DNA of 64,000 bases. Source: Sphingomonas sp. Leaf22 (GTDB lineage: Bacteria > Pseudomonadota > Alphaproteobacteria > Sphingomonadales > Sphingomonadaceae). A program made the position numbers and the translations under genes. Below the pieces are notes generated by a model. The model was given only the letters and a program-made list of their open reading frames with translations. It was not told the DNA's origin and ran no database searches. The stretch spans positions 41,976 through 105,975 of the forward strand of contig NZ_LMKP01000005.1 of the NCBI RefSeq assembly GCF_001421715.1, written 5' to 3'. Positions 35,628 to 43,857 of this stretch are shown here, piece after piece (positions within the stretch are counted from its first letter, which is position 1; the number at the start of each line of letters is the position of its first letter).

Positions 35628-36329
35628 TCAGACCCGCTCCCGCACCGTGCGGAATTCGATCTGCTTGTCATAGGGCGCGCCGACGATCATCCGCTTCACA
35701 TAGATGCCCGGCAAATGGATCGCATCGGGGTCGAGCGACCCGACCGGCACGACTTCCTCGACTTCGGCCACGCAGAAATTGGCGGCGGTCGCCATCGGCT
35801 GGTTGAAATTGCGCGCGGTCTTGCGAAAGATCAGGTTGCCGGCCTCGTCGGCTTTCCACCCCTTGATGATCGACAGGTCGGCGCGAATACCGCGTTCGAG
35901 GATATAATCCTCGCCGTCGAACTGCTTCACTTCCTTGCCTTCGGCGATCAGCGTGCCGACCCCGGTCTTGGTATAAAATCCCGGAATACCCGCCCCGCCC
36001 GCGCGACAACGTTCGGCCAGCGTCCCCTGCGGACAGAATTCGACCTCCAGCTCGCCCGACAGATACTGCCGTTCGAACTCCTTGTTCTCACCGACATAGC
36101 TCGAAATCATCTTGGCGACCTGCCGGCTGCGCAACAGCTTGCCCAGACCCTGTCCGTCGATTCCGGCATTGTTGCTGGCGATGGTCAGCTTCTGGACGCC
36201 CGACGCCTGAATCGCGTCGATCAGCCGTTCGGGAATGCCGCACAGGCCGAACCCGCCCGCGCAGATCGTCATCCCGTCGTGGAGCAATCCCTCCAGCGCC
36301 GCCTCGGCACTCGGGTACAGCTTGTTCAC
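35628..36329 (-). CDS. scoA: 3-oxoacid CoA-transferase subunit A
   Basis: 233 residues, the normal alpha-subunit length. The GTG at 36329 has a strong GGAGAG ribosome site. The family blocks are GMTICAGGFGLCGIPERLIDAI, SNNAGIDGQGLGKLL, GELEVEFCPQGTLAERCRAGG, GIPGFYTKTGVGT and GWKADEAGNLIFRKTARNFN. It forms the CoA-transferase with ScoB, whose gene is about 1.1 kb downstream beyond repeats and a phosphatase gene. It is divergent from the ThDP-enzyme gene. Confidence 0.94.
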   Translation of the reverse strand: MNKLYPSAEAALEGLLHDGMTICAGGFGLCGIPERLIDAIQASGVQKLTIASNNAGIDGQGLGKLLRSRQVAKMISSYVGENKEFERQYLSGELEVEFCPQGTLAERCRAGGAGIPGFYTKTGVGTLIAEGKEVKQFDGEDYILERGIRADLSIIKGWKADEAGNLIFRKTARNFNQPMATAANFCVAEVEEVVPVGSLDPDAIHLPGIYVKRMIVGAPYDKQIEFRTVRERV

Positions 36330-36456
36330 TCGCTCTCTCCCAACTGGTCGCGTCGCCGATGTCGCAGGGTCGACCGGGCGGGTCAAGAACCTGAACCGCC
36401 CTTCAACTTCGCCGCCCGCTCTGGCGTCGACCGGTGGCCCGCGATAGCGTGGGGCC

Positions 36457-38109
36457 ATGACAACTCCACGACCCGGCGGCCGCATCCTCGTCGATGCCCT
36501 TGTCACTTATGGCTGCGACCGCATCTTCCACGTCCCCGGCGAAAGTTTCCTCGCGGTCCTCGACGCGCTGCACGACACGCCCGCGATCGATCTGGTCACC
36601 TGCCGGCAGGAGGGCGGGGTCGGCTTCATGGCCTGTGCCGATGCGGTGCTGACCGGCCGGCCGGGCGTCGCGTTCGTCACGCGCGGCCCCGGTGCCACCA
36701 ACGCGTCGATCGGCGTGCATGTCGCGATGCAGGATTCGATTCCGATGCTGCTGTTCATCGGCGACGTCGATCGCGGAATGCGCGACCGCGAAGGATTTCA
36801 GGAGGTCGATTTCCTGACGATGTTCGCCCCGCTCGCCAAGCTGGTGCTGCGCATCGACGATCCCGCGCGCATCCCCGAATATATCGCCCGCGCGTGGCGC
36901 ACCGCCACTTCCGGCCGTCCGGGGCCCGTGGTGATCGCGCTGCCCGAAGACATGCTGGTCGAGGAAGCGGTGGCGGTCGACCGCCCGCCGCTAGCGAAAC
37001 TCGAAACGATGCTCGACCCCGCCAACTTCGGTGACCTGCTCGACCGATTGCGCCGGGCCGAACGTCCGGTCGCGATCGTCGGCGGTGCCGGCTGGGACAA
37101 GGCGACCGGTGCCGCCTTTGCCGCCTTCGCCAAGCAATGGGGCATCCCCGTCGCCGGCGCCTTCCGCCGACAGGACGCCATCGCCAACGACACCCGCGCA
37201 TGGGCCGGCAATCTCGGCTACGGCCCCTCGCCCAAGCTGGTCCAGCGCATCAAATCCGCCGACCTGCTGCTGGTCGTCGGTGCCCGCCTCGGCGAAGCCA
37301 CCACCGACGGCTATACGCTGGTGACCCCCGACCATCCCGGCCAGACGCTGATTCACGTCCACCCCGACCCGGCCGAGCTCGACCGTGTCTACCGCGCCGA
37401 CCTCGCCATCGTCGCCGACCCGTTCGCCTTCGCCGACATGCTGACCCAAGCCGAACCGCCGGCGCAACCCGCGCCCGCCGCTGCCGAAGCCCATGCCGAA
37501 TGGCTGGCATGGTCGACCCCCGCCCCCCGCGACGTGACCCTCGACCTCGGCCAATGCGTCGCGGCGATGCGCGAGCGCCTCTCCGGCCACGACACGATCA
37601 TCTGCAACGGCGCAGGCAATTTCTCGGGCTGGTGGCATCGCTACTGGCACTATGGCTGGTCGGGCACGCAGCTCGCCCCGACCTGCGGCGCGATGGGCTA
37701 TGGCGTCCCCGCCGCCGTCGCCGCCGCCTTGCGCGAACCCGACAAACTGGCGGTCGCGATTGCCGGCGACGGCGACTTCCTGATGAACGGACAGGAACTC
37801 GCCACCGCCGTCCAGACGCAAGCAAACCTGCTCGTCATCCTCGTCGACAATGGCGGCTACGGCACGATCCGCATGCATCAGGAACGCGAATATCCCGCAC
37901 GCCTCAGCGGCACCGCGCTTCACAACCCCGACTTCGCGGCGCTGGCCCGTGCCTATGGCGCGTGGTCCGAAACCGTCGAGACGACCGACCAATTCGCCCC
38001 CGCCCTCGACCGCGCGCTGGCGCGGACCGGTGTCCGCCTGCTCCACTGCAAGACCGAGATCGAGATCATCACCCACAGCACGACGATCGCCGCCATCCGC
38101 AATCGTTAA
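36457..38109 (+). CDS. Thiamine diphosphate-dependent enzyme (acetolactate synthase-like)
   Basis: 550 residues. N-terminal PYR domain with VPGESFLAVLDAL (the catalytic glutamate), a central domain with a nucleotide-fold pattern, and C-terminal PP domain with GDGDFLMNGQELATAVQ...NGGYGTIRMHQ (ThDP/Mg motif). It resembles catabolic acetolactate-synthase-like and related decarboxylases. The reaction is not certain: acetolactate synthase would normally need a regulatory subunit gene nearby, and none is present. It is divergent from scoA (127 bases). Confidence 0.85.
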   Translation: MTTPRPGGRILVDALVTYGCDRIFHVPGESFLAVLDALHDTPAIDLVTCRQEGGVGFMACADAVLTGRPGVAFVTRGPGATNASIGVHVAMQDSIPMLLFIGDVDRGMRDREGFQEVDFLTMFAPLAKLVLRIDDPARIPEYIARAWRTATSGRPGPVVIALPEDMLVEEAVAVDRPPLAKLETMLDPANFGDLLDRLRRAERPVAIVGGAGWDKATGAAFAAFAKQWGIPVAGAFRRQDAIANDTRAWAGNLGYGPSPKLVQRIKSADLLLVVGARLGEATTDGYTLVTPDHPGQTLIHVHPDPAELDRVYRADLAIVADPFAFADMLTQAEPPAQPAPAAAEAHAEWLAWSTPAPRDVTLDLGQCVAAMRERLSGHDTIICNGAGNFSGWWHRYWHYGWSGTQLAPTCGAMGYGVPAAVAAALREPDKLAVAIAGDGDFLMNGQELATAVQTQANLLVILVDNGGYGTIRMHQEREYPARLSGTALHNPDFAALARAYGAWSETVETTDQFAPALDRALARTGVRLLHCKTEIEIITHSTTIAAIRNR

Positions 38110-38189
38110 CCTCGCCCGCTGCGGTACCCCGGACCATGCGGGATCGACATTCAGTTCGCTGCGCGTAAGGAATAGCGTTCCATCCCCTT

Positions 38190-38287
38190 TCGTCACTCCC
38201 GCGCAGGCGGGAGTCCATATACGCCAGCGTCGCGGATCGAGCCGAACCGTTGGCGTTTATGGATTCCCGCCTGCGCGGGAATGACGA
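38190..38287. repeat. GC-rich inverted repeat (CCCGCG family), copy 2
   Basis: Arms CGTCACTCCCGCGCAGGCGG and CCGCCTGCGCGGGAATGACG, with inner pairing of ACGCCA/TGGCGT. A long hairpin of about 98 bases, downstream of the ThDP-enzyme gene. Confidence 0.8.
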
Positions 38288-38366
38288 AATTCCGTGGTTA
38301 TCGCTGAAGGTCGATCGGCCCTAGTTCGAGACCTCTGCAACCGTCGCGCGTCGAGGCGCCCCCCCC

Positions 38367-38453
38367 CGTACCCCCGCGCAGGCGGGGGTCCAGAGCCAAG
38401 CGAAACAACCACTTGCGCTTGTGACACTGGCCCCCCGCCTGCGCGAGGGTACG
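38367..38453. repeat. GC-rich inverted repeat (CCCGCG family), copy 3
   Basis: Arms CGTACCCCCGCGCAGGCGGG and CCCGCCTGCGCGAGGGTACG with a central GCCAAG...CTTGTG pairing. It follows copy 2 after about 80 bases; the two share the GCGCAGGCGG core. Confidence 0.8.
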
Positions 38454-38589
38454 CTGATGGATCAGCGATCGCGACCTTTGCAGGGATCGCGAACACATCC
38501 GGCCTGACGGTCATGAACCTCTGTCGGCCCACCCGGACCCGCGTCGGGCAGCAATTCCGATCGAACCGTTCGATCACACCGCCCCGGCG

Positions 38590-38934
38590 CTACTCCACAT
38601 CCGCCGCCAGCCGGTCCAGCCACGCCTGCGCCTGCTTGCGCTCGCCCACCGCCTGCGGCCCGACGGGCCCGCGCGATTTCAGGAATGCGTGGTACAAGGC
38701 GAAGGGCGGCATCCCCAACTGCTCGCGCATCGCGTCGATCTCCTCGCCGATCTGGACCAGTTCGTCGACGACCGGGGCGATCGCCGCGCGGGTACGGCGA
38801 TCGCGGTTGTGATCGAACAGCCCCTGCCTGCCCAACGCCGCCGCCGTCAGCGCCGCGATCAGCGCATCGCGATAGTCGCTCTCGCGCTCGACGCGCAACG
38901 TTTCGGTACGGGCAAGTCGATCCGCTCTGGCCAT
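38590..38934 (-). CDS. Small helical protein of unknown function
   Basis: 114 residues from the ATG at 38934. The N-terminal basic helix (MARADRLARTETLRVERESDYRDALIAAL) is followed by HNRDRRTRAAIAPVVDELVQIGEEIDAM and EQLGMPPFALYHAFLKSRG. No membrane segment or catalytic motif is visible, and I recognise no family. It is cytoplasmic by composition. Sphingomonads carry similar small proteins of unknown role, but I cannot confirm orthology here. Confidence 0.65.
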   Translation of the reverse strand: MARADRLARTETLRVERESDYRDALIAALTAAALGRQGLFDHNRDRRTRAAIAPVVDELVQIGEEIDAMREQLGMPPFALYHAFLKSRGPVGPQAVGERKQAQAWLDRLAADVE

Positions 38935-39083
38935 CCCCGTTCCTATCGCGTCCGCGGCCGACCCGCAACGCGCGGCCTGCCGCAACCCGACGCCTCCGAA
39001 AACGAAAAGAGCCGCCCCGGTTTCCCGGAGCGGCCCTGTCGCACCATCCGCCAACTACCCGGCGGTACGCAGTGCGGATCGGC

Positions 39084-39266
39084 TCAGATCTTGTCGCCGA
39101 GCGCGCCCTTGACGCTGCCCTTGACGTCCTGTCCGGTGCCCTTGGCCTGCTGGGCCTCGCCTTCGGCTTCCAGACGCTCGTTGTCGGTCGCCTTGCCTAC
39201 GGCTTCCTTGACGTTCCCGGCGATCTTGTTGCCGGCGGCGGCCAGCTTGTCGGTGAGTTCACCCAT
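39084..39266 (-). CDS. CsbD-family stress protein (short)
   Basis: 60 residues, the standard CsbD length: GELTDKLAAAGNKIAGNVKEAVGKATDNERLEAEGEAQQAKGTGQDVKGSVKGALGDKI. A helical, highly charged protein with no membrane part, unlike the other CsbD protein at 27752-28036. The ribosome site is AGGAG, and a TATAAT-like -10 element lies about 55 bases upstream (see the promoter entry). CsbD genes are usually induced by general stress. Biochemical function is unknown. Confidence 0.88.
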   Translation of the reverse strand: MGELTDKLAAAGNKIAGNVKEAVGKATDNERLEAEGEAQQAKGTGQDVKGSVKGALGDKI

Positions 39267-39308
39267 GAAAGGCTCCTGTAGGTTGGCGAGGTTTCCCTCG
39301 TTGGATTG

Positions 39309-39348
39309 CGATTATACAAAGCGCAACCGCACCCACCGGTTCCATTAA
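39309..39348 (-). promoter_or_regulatory. Possible promoter upstream of csbD
   Basis: Reading the minus strand, GGAACC is followed 15-20 bases later by CGCTTTGTATAAT before the csbD ribosome site. The GGAAC part resembles the -35 of EcfG general-stress promoters and the TATAAT is a consensus -10 of the housekeeping sigma factor, but the pair has poor spacing for either single sigma. Assignment is tentative. Confidence 0.3.
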
Positions 39349-39355
39349 ACTTACT

Positions 39356-40360
39356 TCATATCAGGCCCGCCAGCGGGCTCGACGGATCGGCATAGCGCCG
39401 CCGCTGCATCCGGCCCGCCAGATAACCCATGCGCCCCGCCTCGACCGCGGCCTTCATCGCGCGGGCCATCAGCACCGGGTCCCTGGCCTCGGCGATGGCG
39501 GTGTTCATCAGCACACCGTCGCAGCCCAGCTCCATCGCCACCGCCGCATCGGACGCCTGTCCGACACCGGCATCGACCAGCACCGGCACCTTCGCCCCCT
39601 CGACGATCAGGCGGATCGTCACGAGGTTCTGGATGCCCAGCCCCGACCCGATCGGCGCGCCCAGCGGCATGATCGCGACCGCGCCCGCATCCTCCAGCCG
39701 CTTGGCCGCGATCGGATCGTCGACGCAATAGACCATCGGCAGGAAACCCTCCTTGGCCAGCACCTCGGTCGCGCGCAGCGTCTCGACCATGTCGGGATAC
39801 AGCGTCCGTGCCTCGCCCAGCACCTCCAGCTTGACCAGGTCCCAGCCGCCCGCCTCGCGCGCCAGCCGCAGCGTACGGATCGCGCTGTCGGCGTCGAAGC
39901 AGCCGGCGGTGTTGGGCAGGTACGTGACCTTTTTCGGATCGATATAATCGGTCAGCATCGGTGCCTTGGGGTCGCTGACGTTCACCCGGCGCACCGCGAC
40001 CGTGACGATCTCCGCGCCCGATGCCGCGACGGCGGCGGCATTCTGTTCGAAATCCTTGTACTTGCCGGTGCCGACGATCAACCGCGACCGGAACGTCCGC
40101 CCCGCCACGCTCCACGTATCGGCATCCTTCCGCGCGACATGATCGCCGCCGCCGACGAAATGCACGATCTCCAGCTCGTCGCCATCCTCGACCTTCACGT
40201 CCTTCAGCGTCGAACGCGGCACGACCTCCAGATTGCGCTCGACCGCCACCTTTTCGGCGACCAGCCCGATCTGCGCGGCCAGCTCGGCGATGGTCAGCCC
40301 GTCGCGAACCCGCATGTGATCGCCGTTGACCGTGATGCTGATGGTGCCGTCGCTATGCAT
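39356..40360 (-). CDS. thiSG: Fused sulfur carrier and thiazole synthase, ThiS-ThiG
   Basis: 334 residues from the ATG at 40360. Residues 1 to about 72 form a ThiS ubiquitin-like domain ending in VGGG at about 69-72; ThiG follows from about 80 with [53 protein letters not shown] (the lysine that binds DXP) and [12 protein letters not shown]. ThiS normally delivers sulfur from a free C-terminal Gly-Gly thiocarboxylate, which is not available in a fusion unless the protein is processed. It acts in the thiazole half of thiamine synthesis. Confidence 0.92.
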   Translation of the reverse strand: MHSDGTISITVNGDHMRVRDGLTIAELAAQIGLVAEKVAVERNLEVVPRSTLKDVKVEDGDELEIVHFVGGGDHVARKDADTWSVAGRTFRSRLIVGTGKYKDFEQNAAAVAASGAEIVTVAVRRVNVSDPKAPMLTDYIDPKKVTYLPNTAGCFDADSAIRTLRLAREAGGWDLVKLEVLGEARTLYPDMVETLRATEVLAKEGFLPMVYCVDDPIAAKRLEDAGAVAIMPLGAPIGSGLGIQNLVTIRLIVEGAKVPVLVDAGVGQASDAAVAMELGCDGVLMNTAIAEARDPVLMARAMKAAVEAGRMGYLAGRMQRRRYADPSSPLAGLI

Positions 40361-40467
40361 GTCGTCTCCTGCGGGCGCGCCGTTCTCTCGACTTACCGGG
40401 CCCGGTCCGGCTATGGTGCGCTGCATATAGGGAGGGCGGACAAGCCCCCGCAACCGAAAGCACCGCC

Positions 40468-40902
40468 TTGTCTGCCACCGTCTTCGTCCTCAACGGCCCG
40501 AACCTGAACCTGCTGGGCCTGCGCGAACCCGACATCTACGGGTCGGACACGCTCGACGACATCGCCGGGATGCTCGAGGATCGCGCCCGCGAACTGGGGT
40601 TGCAGATCGACCTGCGCCAGTCGAACCACGAAGGGCATCTGGTCGACTGGCTGCACGAGGCACAGGCGGAGGGTGCCAAGGCGGTGCTGCTCAACGCCGG
40701 TGCCTATACCCATAGTTCGATCGCGCTCCACGACGCGATCAAGGCGGTGAAGACCCCGGTGATCGAGGTCCATCTGTCCAATCCGCATAGCCGCGAGGAT
40801 TTTCGCCACGTCAGCTTCGTCGGCCGTGCCGCACGCGGCACGGTGGCCGGGTTCGGCGCGCTGTCCTATCTGGTCGCGCTTGAAGCGGCCGCCCGCATCT
40901 GA
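40468..40902 (+). CDS. aroQ: Type II 3-dehydroquinate dehydratase
   Basis: 144 residues, started at a TTG. It dehydrates 3-dehydroquinate to 3-dehydroshikimate in the shikimate pathway. Signatures: [19 protein letters not shown] (the catalytic tyrosine is in IYG), [14 protein letters not shown] and [17 protein letters not shown], and [17 protein letters not shown]. The type II fold forms a dodecamer in the cytoplasm. It is followed by accB and accC on the same strand, a conserved alphaproteobacterial order. Confidence 0.95.
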   Translation: MSATVFVLNGPNLNLLGLREPDIYGSDTLDDIAGMLEDRARELGLQIDLRQSNHEGHLVDWLHEAQAEGAKAVLLNAGAYTHSSIALHDAIKAVKTPVIEVHLSNPHSREDFRHVSFVGRAARGTVAGFGALSYLVALEAAARI

Positions 40903-40944
40903 CAAGGGCGCGGTTTCTATAAGAATACACCATTGGGGGTTACC

Positions 40945-41457
40945 ATGGCAGACGACAATCAGGGCGAAGGAACGCCGTTCACCAGCCACGCGATGCGCGT
41001 CGACATCGACCTCGTCCGCGCGCTGGCGCAGGTGCTCGACGAAACCGACCTGACCGAGGTCGAGGTGGAGGACGGCGCGCGCAAGGTCCGCGTGGTGCGC
41101 AAGCCCGCGCCGGTCGCACAGGCGACCTATGCCCCGGCCTATGCACCGCAACCCGCGCCGCAGCTTGCCAGCGCCGCGACGACCACGATCGAGGCCGGCG
41201 CCGCCGCCCAACCGATCAGCGCCGTGCCGCCGGTCACCTCGCCGATGGTCGGCACCGTCTATCTCGCCGCCAATCCCGATGCGAAGCCGTTCATCGCGGT
41301 CGGGCAAAAGGTCGCGGCCGGCGATACGCTGGTCATCATCGAAGCGATGAAGGTCATGAACCCGATCGTCGCCCCCGCCGCCGGCACCGTGACGCAGGTC
41401 CTCGTGTCGAACGGCCAGCCGGTCGAATTCGACCAGCCGCTGGTGGTCGTGGAATAA
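40945..41457 (+). CDS. accB: Acetyl-CoA carboxylase biotin carboxyl carrier protein
   Basis: 170 residues from the ATG at 40945. The C-terminal biotinyl domain has EAMKVMNP with the biotinylated lysine at about residue 136. The N-terminal interaction domain ([27 protein letters not shown]) precedes a proline/alanine-rich linker ([14 protein letters not shown]). It carries carboxylated biotin from AccC to the transferase during fatty acid synthesis. It lies one base before accC. Confidence 0.96.
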   Translation: MADDNQGEGTPFTSHAMRVDIDLVRALAQVLDETDLTEVEVEDGARKVRVVRKPAPVAQATYAPAYAPQPAPQLASAATTTIEAGAAAQPISAVPPVTSPMVGTVYLAANPDAKPFIAVGQKVAAGDTLVIIEAMKVMNPIVAPAAGTVTQVLVSNGQPVEFDQPLVVVE

Positions 41458-41458
41458 C

Positions 41459-42808
41459 ATGCCCGAAATCAAGAAACTGCTGATCGCCAACCGCGGCGAG
41501 ATCGCGCTCCGCATCCACCGCGCGTGCCATGAAATGGGCATCAGGACGGTCGCGGTCCATTCGACCGCCGATGCCGATGCGATGCATGTCCGCCTCGCCG
41601 ACGAAGCCATCTGCATCGGACCGCCGGCGGCGACCGACAGCTATCTCAACATCCCCAACATCATCTCGGCCGCCGAGATCAGCGGCGCGGACGCGATCCA
41701 TCCGGGCTATGGCTTCCTGTCGGAAAACGCCAAGTTCGCCGAGATCGTCGAGCTGCACAACCTGATCTTCGTGGGGCCGAAGCCCGAACATATCCGGGTG
41801 ATGGGCGACAAGGTCGAGGCGAAGCGGACCGCCGGCAAGCTCGGCCTGCCCCTCGTCCCCGGCTCCGACGGCCCGATCGCGGACGTCGACGAGGCCAAGG
41901 CGATCGCCGCGTCGATCGGCTATCCGGTCATCATCAAGGCCGCATCGGGCGGCGGCGGGCGCGGCATGAAGGTCTGCGCCAGCGAGGACAGCCTCGAAAC
42001 GCTGATGCAGCAGGCGGGCAGCGAAGCGAAGGCGGCATTCGGCGACGCCACCGTCTATATGGAGAAATATCTCGGCAACCCGCGCCATATCGAGTTCCAG
42101 GTGTTCGGCGACGGCAACGGCCATGCCATCCATCTGGGCGAGCGCGACTGCTCGCTGCAACGCCGTCACCAGAAGGTGCTGGAGGAAGCGCCCTCGCCCG
42201 TCCTCGGACAGGCCGACCGCGACCGGATGGGGAATATCTGCGCGAAGGCGATGGCCGATATGGGTTATCGCGGCGCGGGTACGATCGAATTCCTGTGGGA
42301 AGACGGCGAGTTCTATTTCATCGAAATGAACACCCGCCTGCAGGTCGAACATCCGGTGACCGAGATGATTACCGGCCTCGACCTGGTTCGCGAACAGATT
42401 CGCGTCGCCGAAGGCCATGGTCTGACCTGCCACCAGGAACAGATCCGCTTCACCGGCCACGCGATCGAATGCCGCATCAATGCCGAGGACCCGCGCACCT
42501 TCGCGCCGTCGCCCGGCACGGTGAAGCATTTCCACGCCCCCGGCGGCATGCACGTCCGCGTCGATAGTGGGCTGTATGCGGGCTACAAGGTACCGCCTTA
42601 TTACGACAGCATGATCGCCAAGCTGATCGTCTATGGCACCACCCGCGAACGCTGCCTGATGCGCCTGCGCCGCGCGCTGGAGGAATTCGTGATCGAGGGG
42701 ATGAAGACCACCATCCCGCTACATCAGGCGCTGCTCGACGACCCCGAATTCCAGCAGGGCGACTATACGATCAAGTGGCTCGAAGAATGGCTGGCAAAGA
42801 ACGACTGA
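41459..42808 (+). CDS. accC: Acetyl-CoA carboxylase biotin carboxylase
   Basis: 449 residues. An ATP-grasp enzyme that carboxylates biotin on AccB. The motifs [36 protein letters not shown] (ATP loop), [17 protein letters not shown] and [20 protein letters not shown] are all intact. The start follows the accB stop with a single-base gap, so the pair is translationally coupled. Downstream a double repeat occupies the region before the ArsC-like gene. Confidence 0.97.
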   Translation: MPEIKKLLIANRGEIALRIHRACHEMGIRTVAVHSTADADAMHVRLADEAICIGPPAATDSYLNIPNIISAAEISGADAIHPGYGFLSENAKFAEIVELHNLIFVGPKPEHIRVMGDKVEAKRTAGKLGLPLVPGSDGPIADVDEAKAIAASIGYPVIIKAASGGGGRGMKVCASEDSLETLMQQAGSEAKAAFGDATVYMEKYLGNPRHIEFQVFGDGNGHAIHLGERDCSLQRRHQKVLEEAPSPVLGQADRDRMGNICAKAMADMGYRGAGTIEFLWEDGEFYFIEMNTRLQVEHPVTEMITGLDLVREQIRVAEGHGLTCHQEQIRFTGHAIECRINAEDPRTFAPSPGTVKHFHAPGGMHVRVDSGLYAGYKVPPYYDSMIAKLIVYGTTRERCLMRLRRALEEFVIEGMKTTIPLHQALLDDPEFQQGDYTIKWLEEWLAKND

Positions 42809-42814
42809 CGTAAA

Positions 42815-42984
42815 ATCCTCCCCGCCCGCGGGGAGGATGACGCCAAAATCCTCCCCGGCACGGGGAGGGGGACCATGCGCAGCATGGTGGAGGGGGGTGT
42901 CCACGGACGCAACCGTGGTGAAGCGGGCCAGCCCCCTCCGCCACCGGCTACACTGACGCCCCCCTCCCCACCATCTGGGGAGGA
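42815..42984. repeat. GC-rich palindromic repeat (CCTCCCCG family), copy 2
   Basis: Two units. The first is a short CTCCCCG/CGGGGAG hairpin at 42817-42837. The second begins with CCTCCCCGGCACGGGGAGG at 42851-42869, continues GACCATGCGCAGCATGGTGG, and closes near 42960-42984 with CCCCCTCCCC...GGGGAGG. The layout resembles 5355-5488. Its right arm supplies the GGAGGAA ribosome site of the ArsC-like gene. Confidence 0.75.
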
Positions 42985-42988
42985 AAGC

Positions 42989-43324
42989 ATGAAAGCCACG
43001 ATCTACCACAACCCCCGCTGCTCGAAGTCCCGCGCAGCCCTGACGTTCCTGACCGAAGCCGGCACCGACGTCACCGTCATCGAATATCTGAAAACCCCGC
43101 CGACGCGCGCGCAACTGGCCGACCTGTTCCACCGCGCCAACCTTACCCCCCGCCAAACCCTGCGCACCGGCGAACCCGAAGCCGGACCGCTGAAGAACGC
43201 CACCGACACCGCCATTCTCGACGCGATGGCCGAGCACCCCATCCTGATCGAACGCCCGATCGTCGAAACGTCCAAGGGCGTCGTCATCGCCCGTCCGCCG
43301 GAGCGGGTGCACGACATCCTGTAA
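42989..43324 (+). CDS. ArsC/Spx-family thioredoxin-fold reductase
   Basis: 111 residues from the ATG at 42989. The family start MKATIYHNPRCSKSRAAL contains the catalytic cysteine at residue 11, followed by VIEYLKTPPTRAQLADL and the ArsC-type C-terminal LIERPIVETSKGVVIARPPE (the conserved RP of arsenate reductases). It would reduce arsenate using glutathione and glutaredoxin, but the wider family includes YffB and Spx, whose roles differ. No arsenic efflux gene is nearby, so the arsenate role is unsupported by context. Confidence 0.8.
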   Translation: MKATIYHNPRCSKSRAALTFLTEAGTDVTVIEYLKTPPTRAQLADLFHRANLTPRQTLRTGEPEAGPLKNATDTAILDAMAEHPILIERPIVETSKGVVIARPPERVHDIL

Positions 43325-43857
43325 CCACCTCCCCACCGCCTCACCCGAGACCTCTGCGAAAGCCGCGCGCCAAACCAAACCGAGCCGTACCCCGGCGAAG
43401 GCCGGAGTCCAGTTGGGAAGGTTTTTCCGTAATGTACGAACGTCCCCCAACTAGGCCCCGGCCTTCGCCGGGGTACGGTCAGAGGAGTTTCGCTAAGGTC
43501 TCGGCTTGACCCGGAGTGACGACAGATCGACGCCCCCCATCGTCCTTCCCGCGAAGGCGGTAATCCATAAACGCAACCCTAGCGCCTCCAGCTCGAACCC
43601 AAGCGTATAGGAGCCCTCACCCTCACGGGAACGAAGGCAAGCGCACCAACATCCGCCCTTTCCTACATGCCCCCGCCCTGCCAGCATCGCTCTCCCGCTC
43701 TTTCCCATCGTCCGCCCGCCGCCCGCTCCAACCCGCGTCCGCCCCCGCGCGCCACGAACCGCGCACGAGTGTGACCTTTGTGACCTTTGGCCGTGTCCCA
43801 CCGCACGAACCGCCGCTAACGCTTGGAACCGTCACGATAGGATGCCATGGCGGGCGC
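43325..43857. other. Repeat-containing intergenic region, 533 bases
   Basis: It includes the 43346-43504 composite repeat and a partial GC-rich unit near 43541-43567 (CGCGAAGGCGG). The remainder before the phospholipase D gene is low-complexity and GC-rich. No gene was supported. Confidence 0.5.
43346..43504. repeat. Composite inverted repeat with GAGACC ends (CCCGCG family, copy 4)
   Basis: Outer arms CGAGACCTCTGCGAAA (43346) and TTTCGCTAAGGTCTCG (about 43488) surround an inner long inverted repeat (43385-43478) with arms CCGTACCCCGGCGAAGGCCG and CGGCCTTCGCCGGGGTACGG. The outer motif recurs as a single arm near 38327. Confidence 0.75.

Larger units (their letters stand above)
38110..38589. 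other. Repeat-filled intergenic region, 480 bases
   Basis: The gap holds two large inverted repeats (listed separately) and an incomplete GAGACCTCTGC segment near 38327 that also occurs at 43347. I see no gene in it. The remaining 38455-38589 piece ends just before the small-protein gene stop and shows only weak pairing. Confidence 0.6.

Noticed and set aside
34510..36329. Composite transposon around the acid phosphatase
   Set aside because: The flanking repeats are short inverted repeats of different families, found only at one side of the gene, and no transposase or matching ends enclose it.
42989..43324. Arsenic resistance locus
   Set aside because: Only one ArsC-like gene is present without arsB, arsR or acr3, and the family includes proteins with other roles.
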